Assembly: GCA_022788105.1 (NCBI GenBank)
Contig: JALEVZ010000083.1
Span: 1-53,915 of the forward strand
Length of the DNA stretch: 53,915 bases
Source: Prevotella sp.
GTDB taxonomy: Bacteria; Bacteroidota; Bacteroidia; Bacteroidales; Bacteroidaceae
Direction: 5' to 3'
The notes beneath the pieces were generated by a model that saw only the letters and a program-made list of their open reading frames with translations, was not told where the DNA came from and ran no database searches. Every line of letters starts with the position of its first letter. Positions within the stretch are counted from its first letter, which is position 1. Below, one piece after another: positions 47,999 to 53,915 of this stretch. The position numbers were made by a program, and so were the translations under genes.

Positions 47999-50335
47999 AT
48001 GAAAAGAACTGTTAGCATTGCGTTTGCATCGGCTTGCGCACTGTATGCACACGTCGCTATGGCACAGCAGACCATAGACACGATGAAGGTGCAGCAGGTC
48101 AGCGAAGTGGTGGTTAAGGCTGTGAGAGCCTCAAAGAACGCTCCGTTTGCCGTGGCAAACATCAAGAAATCAGAACTTCAGAACTTCTCACGTACAGGCA
48201 AGGAACTGCCGTTCCTCTTCGCACGCACACCAGGTGTGCTGGCATGGAGCGACAACGGCATAGGCGTGGGCAACGCTTACATACGTATGCGTGGCGCTGC
48301 CGCAAGCCGCATCAACGTGACACTCGACGGCGTGGCACTCAACTCGCCTGAAGACCAGAGCGTGTTCTGGGCAAACATGAACAGCTACAGCGCCTTGATG
48401 GGTAGCGCACAGATACAGCGCGGCGTAGGCACGTCGACCAACGGCGACGGCGCTTTCGGTGGCTCCATATCACTGGCTACTGCCGCTCCGAGCGTCATGC
48501 CCAGCTTCGAGCTTACCACTTCTTACGGTTCATACGGCACCTACAACGCTGGTGCAAACTTCTCTACAGGTCTGCTCTGGAACCACCTCATCTTCGACGG
48601 TGCCTACCACGAGAGCGCCACACAGGGATTTGTACACGGCACCGACGGCCGCTCAGGATCTTACTACGGTGGTCTGACATGGCTTGGCGACAACTTCCAG
48701 ATTCGCTACAAAAACATCGGCAACTTTGAGAAGACAGGACAGGCGTGGAACGGTGTGCTCACAAGCGACTACAACACCAACGGCGTGTTCCCCAACATCA
48801 ACTCTTACAAGGACCTGTGGAACGCAGGACTGGGACGTGTCAACACCCTCGTTGAAGACGTGGTGTACGACGCCGACGCTTGGGCTGAGGGCAACTACAC
48901 TGTGAAGCCATACATGACACGCGACGGAAAGAAGTGGGACAAGACTACCGACAACTTCTACCAGAACCACAACATACTGTCGTTTGCATGGACCCCGTCA
49001 GAGCATTGGAGCCACAATATGGCACTCCACTACACCTACGGACGTGGCTATTACAAGGAGTTCAAGAAGTCGACATCGCTGGCTAAGAAGTTTGGCTTGC
49101 CTGAGGACAAGGACCTCAAAGACGACGCTATACGCAAGAAGGGTCTGACACAGAACTGCTACGGCATGGTCTACAACGTGAACTTCAAAAACGACAACTG
49201 GGATGTCATCGGCGGTGTGAACCTGCAGCAGTTCAGCTGCAACCACTGGGGCTACGTCACCTACATTGGCAGCCAGACGCTGGAGCAGAAATATCTTAGC
49301 AACGGCAAGTACAAATACTACGATTCTGACGCCGACAAGTACGACTACAGCGGTTTCTTGAAAGCCACTTACAGCTTCCTCGACCACTGGAACGTGTTCG
49401 CCGACTTGCAGTATCGCTACGTAAAATACAAGACCGACGGTCTCAACGACCGCTTTGTAAAGAAGGACGGCAAGTACGTGAACCAGGAGCTGAACATCAA
49501 CGACGACTTCAACTTCTTCAACCCGAAGGCTGGCGTAAGCTACACCAACGGCGGACACAAGGCTTATGCGTCTGTAGCGATGGCAAACCGCGAGCCAGAG
49601 CGTAACAACTACACCGACAACTACAACTATCCCTACCCGAAGAACGAGAAGGTGATAGACGTAGAGGCTGGCTACCAGTACGTGGGCAGCAACTGGAACG
49701 TGGGTGCAAACTTCTACTACATGGACTACGACAACCAGCTGGTGCAGACTGGTGAGCAGAGCGACATAGGCGAGGCACTGACCACCAACGTCAAGAAGTC
49801 GTACCGCATGGGCGTGGAACTGAACGCTGGATGGGCACCGCTGTCGTGGCTGTCTGTAGAGGGCAACGCCGCCCTGAGCAAGAACAAGATTAAGGACTTT
49901 GACGAGTTTGTAGAGAGCTGGGACGCATCTGAGAACTATGTACACCAGAACCACTACAGCAACTCTACACTGGCTTATTCGCCCTCGGCAATACTCAACG
50001 GATTCATCGACTTCCATCACAAGGGCTTCACTGCAACATGGCACACCAACTTCGTAAGCAAGCAGTACATAGACAACTCTGAAAGCGACGTGCGCTCACT
50101 GCCGTGCTACTCACAGAGCGACCTGCAGCTGCGCTACACGAGCGATGTGACAAAGGCAGCAGGCATCAAGAACGTGACCTTAGGACTGGACTTCAACAAC
50201 GTGTTCAGCCGCCACTACGCTGCAAGTGGTAGCACCTGGTACGGCTGGTACACTGGTGGACAGCGCTATCAGGCCCTGGCATACGTGCCGATGGCAGGAT
50301 TTAACGTGATGGGACACCTCACTCTGAAGTTCTAA
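47999..50335 (+). CDS. TonB-dependent receptor, predicted thiamine uptake
   Basis: Signal peptide MKRTVSIAFASACALYAHVAMAQQ; plug and barrel, C-terminal Phe; under TPP riboswitch. Confidence 0.92.
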   Translation: MKRTVSIAFASACALYAHVAMAQQTIDTMKVQQVSEVVVKAVRASKNAPFAVANIKKSELQNFSRTGKELPFLFARTPGVLAWSDNGIGVGNAYIRMRGAAASRINVTLDGVALNSPEDQSVFWANMNSYSALMGSAQIQRGVGTSTNGDGAFGGSISLATAAPSVMPSFELTTSYGSYGTYNAGANFSTGLLWNHLIFDGAYHESATQGFVHGTDGRSGSYYGGLTWLGDNFQIRYKNIGNFEKTGQAWNGVLTSDYNTNGVFPNINSYKDLWNAGLGRVNTLVEDVVYDADAWAEGNYTVKPYMTRDGKKWDKTTDNFYQNHNILSFAWTPSEHWSHNMALHYTYGRGYYKEFKKSTSLAKKFGLPEDKDLKDDAIRKKGLTQNCYGMVYNVNFKNDNWDVIGGVNLQQFSCNHWGYVTYIGSQTLEQKYLSNGKYKYYDSDADKYDYSGFLKATYSFLDHWNVFADLQYRYVKYKTDGLNDRFVKKDGKYVNQELNINDDFNFFNPKAGVSYTNGGHKAYASVAMANREPERNNYTDNYNYPYPKNEKVIDVEAGYQYVGSNWNVGANFYYMDYDNQLVQTGEQSDIGEALTTNVKKSYRMGVELNAGWAPLSWLSVEGNAALSKNKIKDFDEFVESWDASENYVHQNHYSNSTLAYSPSAILNGFIDFHHKGFTATWHTNFVSKQYIDNSESDVRSLPCYSQSDLQLRYTSDVTKAAGIKNVTLGLDFNNVFSRHYAASGSTWYGWYTGGQRYQALAYVPMAGFNVMGHLTLKF

Positions 50336-50367
50336 TATTTAATATAGAAGTTCTAACCTTTATATAT

Positions 50368-50410
50368 AAGGGAGTTAACGGAAGTCTGACGGAAGTTAAC
50401 TCCCTTACTT
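50368..50410 (+). terminator. hairpin between thiamine receptor and pnuT
   Basis: aagggagttaac-ggaagtctgacggaa-gttaactccctt. Confidence 0.65.
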
Positions 50411-50428
50411 ACTTCACTACGGTAAACT

Positions 50429-51025
50429 ATGATTGACTATCTTTCTATCCATTGGCTTGACATACTGACGACAGTATTGGGCCTCATATATCTGCTGCTT
50501 GAGTATCGCGCAAGCATAGCACTGTGGATTGTCGGCATCGTCATGCCTGCCATGGACGTGTATCTATACTGGACACACGGGCTTTATGGCGACGCGGGCA
50601 TGGCTGTCTACTACACCGTGGCAGCCGTCTATGGCTACGCTGTGTGGAAGTTTGGAAGCAAAAAGGGACAGACGAAGGGCGAGGATATGCCTATAACACA
50701 TTTCCGACGCAGCCTCATCGTACCCGCTACAGCCTTCTTTGCCGTGGCATGGGCACTGACCTACTGGGTGCTTGTGACATATACCAACAGCACTATACCG
50801 CTCTGCGACTCGTTCACCAACGCTCTGAGCTTCGTGGGTCTGTGGGCTTTGTCGCGCAAATACATAGAGCAGTGGCTGTTCTGGCTTGTGGTAGACATGA
50901 TAAGTTGCTATCTGTATGTGACTAAGGGCATCCCATTCAAGGCAGGACTCTACGGTCTTTACTCTGTGGTGGCAGTCATGGGATATTTCAAGTGGAAGAA
51001 GATGATGGTGGAAAGTAAGGCGTAA
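50429..51025 (+). CDS. pnuT: PnuC-like transporter, predicted thiamine transporter PnuT
   Basis: PnuC-family TM pattern (VLGLIYLLLEYRASIALWIVGIVMPAMDVYLYW); between thiamine receptor and ThiN. Confidence 0.9.
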   Translation: MIDYLSIHWLDILTTVLGLIYLLLEYRASIALWIVGIVMPAMDVYLYWTHGLYGDAGMAVYYTVAAVYGYAVWKFGSKKGQTKGEDMPITHFRRSLIVPATAFFAVAWALTYWVLVTYTNSTIPLCDSFTNALSFVGLWALSRKYIEQWLFWLVVDMISCYLYVTKGIPFKAGLYGLYSVVAVMGYFKWKKMMVESKA

Positions 51026-51046
51026 GGCTTTATAAACAAAAACGAA

Positions 51047-51721
51047 ATGGAAGCAAACAGTGCAAACAACATCGGGCAGACGACATCGGGTGGCGGAAAA
51101 TTCGACGCCGTGATTCTCTGCGACGGCGACTTCCCGTCACATCCAAACGCACTCGCAGTGCTACGCAACGCCAAATATCTGTGTTGCTGCGACGGGGCAG
51201 GCATGCGCTGCATGGAAGACCACGGCATAACGCCCGACGCCATTGTGGGCGACGGCGACTCACTGCCTACGGAGTTTAAGCAGCGACACAAGGACATATT
51301 GCACATGATAAGCGAACAGGAGTTCAACGACATGACGAAGGCGACACGCTTCTGCATGAGCCGCGGGGCAAAGCGCATAGCCTACCTCGGAGCCACAGGC
51401 AAGCGCGAAGACCACTCTATGGGCAACATCGCCCTGCTCGCCTACTACCTCGACACGCTACATATCGACTCCACAATGTTTACCGACCACGGACTGTTCA
51501 CGCCAGTTTCTGGCAGCCACGTGTTCCGTTCGTTCATACGACAGCAGGTCAGCATCTTCAACATAAGCTGCTCCAAGCTCACAAGCGACGGCCTGCGGTG
51601 GCAGTGTTTCCCCTACAAGCAGCTGTGGCAAGGGACTCTCAACGAGGCTGAAGGCGACTCTTTCACCCTACATGGAGACGGTACATACATCGTGTTTCAG
51701 ACTTACGAAACGAAGAAATAA
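51047..51721 (+). CDS. thiN: thiamine pyrophosphokinase
   Basis: VILCDGDFPSHPNAL...LCCCDGAGMRCMEDHGITPDAIVGDGDSLP; TKATRFCMSRGAKRIAYLGATGKREDHSMGNIALL. Confidence 0.93.
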   Translation: MEANSANNIGQTTSGGGKFDAVILCDGDFPSHPNALAVLRNAKYLCCCDGAGMRCMEDHGITPDAIVGDGDSLPTEFKQRHKDILHMISEQEFNDMTKATRFCMSRGAKRIAYLGATGKREDHSMGNIALLAYYLDTLHIDSTMFTDHGLFTPVSGSHVFRSFIRQQVSIFNISCSKLTSDGLRWQCFPYKQLWQGTLNEAEGDSFTLHGDGTYIVFQTYETKK

Positions 51722-51727
51722 GACGAA

Positions 51728-51756
51728 GAAGTGGGCTAAGAGGTCCACTTCTTTTG
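51728..51756 (+). terminator. intrinsic terminator after thiN
   Basis: gaagtgg-gctaagaggt-ccacttctttt. Confidence 0.75.
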
Positions 51757-51844
51757 CTTTCATGGGCATAGATTTAAATTAATTTCTCACGCTCTCAGGT
51801 GATAAAATAGCCACTATTTGCTTCTGTTAATCGATTTTTTACAC

Positions 51845-51852
51845 TACCTTTG
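51845..51852 (+). promoter_or_regulatory. -7 box TACCTTTG of second TonB receptor
   Basis: TAnnTTTG 56 bp before ATG. Confidence 0.55.
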
Positions 51853-51907
51853 CAGGCGTTTTGTCAGATGACAAGACGTTTTTTTATTTATAAACACTTT
51901 AATTTTT

Positions 51908-53915
51908 ATGTTCAAACAGAGATTCAACAAGCTCCAAGCCCTGCGCTTCAAGCAATTCACACGCAACGGCTACGCTCTGTTCAGCTGTCTGGGCAAGGAG
52001 GTGATTGTATGCACACTCAGTGTGACAACACTCGCCAACGCCAAGGCCAAAGGCGTCAGCACACACGAAGCTGTAGCCGTAGACTCGCTCGGACGACAGG
52101 AGGTGAAGCTTGACGAGGTGATCGTCACTGGCTCACGAGCTCCGCTGACTGCCATACAGTCGGCAAAGATTGTTTCTGTTATCACACGCGACGACATTGA
52201 GCGTGCGCCAGCAGAAACGGTAAACGACCTTCTTAAATTAGCCATCGGCGTGGATGTCCGTCAACGCGGAGGCTTTGGTGTACAGACGGACATCTCCATC
52301 AACGGCGGCACAAGCGACCAGATTACCATTCTATTGAATGGCATCAACATTTCAAGCCCGCAGACTGGTCACAACGCAGCCGACTTCCCTGTAGACATGG
52401 CGGACATCGAGCGAATAGAAATACTCGAGGGTTCGGCAGCGCGCGTGTTCGGCAGCTCTGCCTTCAACGGCGCAATCAACATCGTGACACGTCGCGAACA
52501 CAAAAGCGGCGTCACTCTGTCAGCAGAAGGAGGCTCCTTCGGCACATGGGGAGCAAACGGACGAGCAGCACTGACAACGGGCGTTGTGACTAACAGCCTG
52601 AGCGGTGGCTATCGTCAAAGCGACGGCGGAACGCTGCACAGCGACTTCAAACGCCGACAGATGTTCTACCAGGGCGACCTCGCATCGCAACACATCAATC
52701 TGCAATGGCAAGCGGGACTGTCATCGCAGGACTTCGGAGCGAACACTTTTTACAGCGCTAAATTCAACGACCAGTTTGAGGCAACACGACGTTTTCTCGC
52801 CTCACTGACAGGAACGATAAAGCCGTTTGACACGGATTGGCTGACGCTTCACCCGCAGATTTACTGGCATCGCGACTACGACCACTACCAACTCATAAGA
52901 GGAAAGGAGGGTGCTGCGGCAGGCGAAAACTACCACCGCACCGACGTCTATGGCGGCGGACTGACGGCAAACGTGTGCTGGATGCTCGGCACGACATCGG
53001 TTGGCGCCGACATACGACGCGAACACATTGTCAGCACTGCCTACGGCGACGAGCTGTCGCAGGACGAATGGATTGACATCAGTGGTTCTGACCGCAAATA
53101 TTCGCGACGCGGCGACCGCACAAACACAAGTCTTTTCTTGGAACATAACATCATAGTAGGCGGACTGACGGTGTCGGCAGGTGTGATGGCAAACCGCAAC
53201 ACATGCCTCGACGGAGACTACCGTTTCTACCCAGGCGTGGACATCAGCTACCGCCCCGACAACCACTGGAAGATATATGCGTCATGGAACAAGGCGCTGC
53301 GCGTGCCTACTTACACCGACCTCTACGCCAAAAACTCGGTGCAGGTGGGTGACCTGGAGCTGAAACCTGAGCGCAACAGCACGTTCAAGGCAGGCACTCG
53401 CTATCGCACTCTTGGCTTTGCAGCGGTGCTCAGCGGATTCTACTCACACGGCACTAACATCATTGACTGGGTGTATGAGACCGCGGAAAGCAGAACCTAT
53501 CATGCCCTCAACATCGGCAAACTCAACAACATGGGGTACTCGCTCGACGCTACACTCAACATCAATGAAATTATGCACAACCCGTTTGTGACTCGTCTGA
53601 AGGCTGGTTATGCATACATTCACCAGACCCATGACACCGAGCACCAGATATATGGTTCACTCTACGCGCTGGAATATCTGCGTCATAAGTTCACGATGCA
53701 GCTCGACCACCGCATCGTGTCACGCCTCACGGCGCAGTGGAACCTGCGTTGGCAGCAGCGAATGAATGGTTTCCACCCCTACTGCAAGGTGGATGCAAAA
53801 CTCATGTGGAAGGCTCCTAAGTATGAAATATTCGTGAAAGCCGACAACATCACTGCCCATCGCTACTACGACCTCGGCGGCGTGAAGCAGCCTGGGCTGT
53901 GGATGATGGCGGGCG
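51908..53915 (+). CDS. TonB-dependent receptor (BtuB-like), truncated by window end
   Basis: Open frame from ATG 51908: VKLDEVIVTGSRAPLTAIQSAKIVSVITRDDIERAPAETVNDLLKLAIGVDVRQRGGFGVQTDISINGGTSDQITILLNGINI. Confidence 0.9.
   Translation, partial: MFKQRFNKLQALRFKQFTRNGYALFSCLGKEVIVCTLSVTTLANAKAKGVSTHEAVAVDSLGRQEVKLDEVIVTGSRAPLTAIQSAKIVSVITRDDIERAPAETVNDLLKLAIGVDVRQRGGFGVQTDISINGGTSDQITILLNGINISSPQTGHNAADFPVDMADIERIEILEGSAARVFGSSAFNGAINIVTRREHKSGVTLSAEGGSFGTWGANGRAALTTGVVTNSLSGGYRQSDGGTLHSDFKRRQMFYQGDLASQHINLQWQAGLSSQDFGANTFYSAKFNDQFEATRRFLASLTGTIKPFDTDWLTLHPQIYWHRDYDHYQLIRGKEGAAAGENYHRTDVYGGGLTANVCWMLGTTSVGADIRREHIVSTAYGDELSQDEWIDISGSDRKYSRRGDRTNTSLFLEHNIIVGGLTVSAGVMANRNTCLDGDYRFYPGVDISYRPDNHWKIYASWNKALRVPTYTDLYAKNSVQVGDLELKPERNSTFKAGTRYRTLGFAAVLSGFYSHGTNIIDWVYETAESRTYHALNIGKLNNMGYSLDATLNINEIMHNPFVTRLKAGYAYIHQTHDTEHQIYGSLYALEYLRHKFTMQLDHRIVSRLTAQWNLRWQQRMNGFHPYCKVDAKLMWKAPKYEIFVKADNITAHRYYDLGGVKQPGLWMMAG

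Noticed and set aside
48998-50044. 348-aa ORF antisense to the thiamine TonB receptor
   Set aside because: Val/Leu-rich shadow ORF from codon bias of the sense strand.

Overview
The window is a 53.9 kb chromosomal segment from a Bacteroidales, Prevotella-like bacterium. This placement is an inference from TAnnTTTG promoter motifs, PorQ, TonB-dependent receptors, NigD-like and DUF4954 proteins. It begins with the 3' part of a tRNA-Ser and holds about 33 housekeeping or surface genes: ExbB/ExbD/ExbD, Lrp/AsnC, FolA, polyprenyl synthase, TonB, PorQ, Cmk, IspH, DUF1573, a large alpha-2-macroglobulin-like protein, NrdD/NrdG, an OPT transporter, an M6 protease, a nitronate monooxygenase-like protein, ClpB, an acyltransferase, a MATE transporter, a UvrD helicase with an embedded exonuclease, NagB, a GH20 hexosaminidase, HflX, DUF4954, an M16 peptidase, a C_GCAxxG_C_C protein and an esterase. 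A TPP-riboswitch thiamine operon follows (TonB receptor, PnuT, thiamine pyrophosphokinase), then a second TonB receptor that runs off the window. I see no CRISPR array, transposase or phage. The most striking signal is intergenic. At least ten separate intergenic loci carry repeats whose period is exactly 22 bp, or 44/66 bp, although their sequences differ. Four belong to a composite element made of 22-bp units that combine interchangeable half-sites around a GGCC centre, next to a constant TTTTAAC-N4-GTTAA block; three of the four lie between convergent genes. I do not recognise this element family and consider it the best candidate for something undescribed. A promoter-plus-terminator-bounded candidate small RNA (about 7983-8132) is a second lead.
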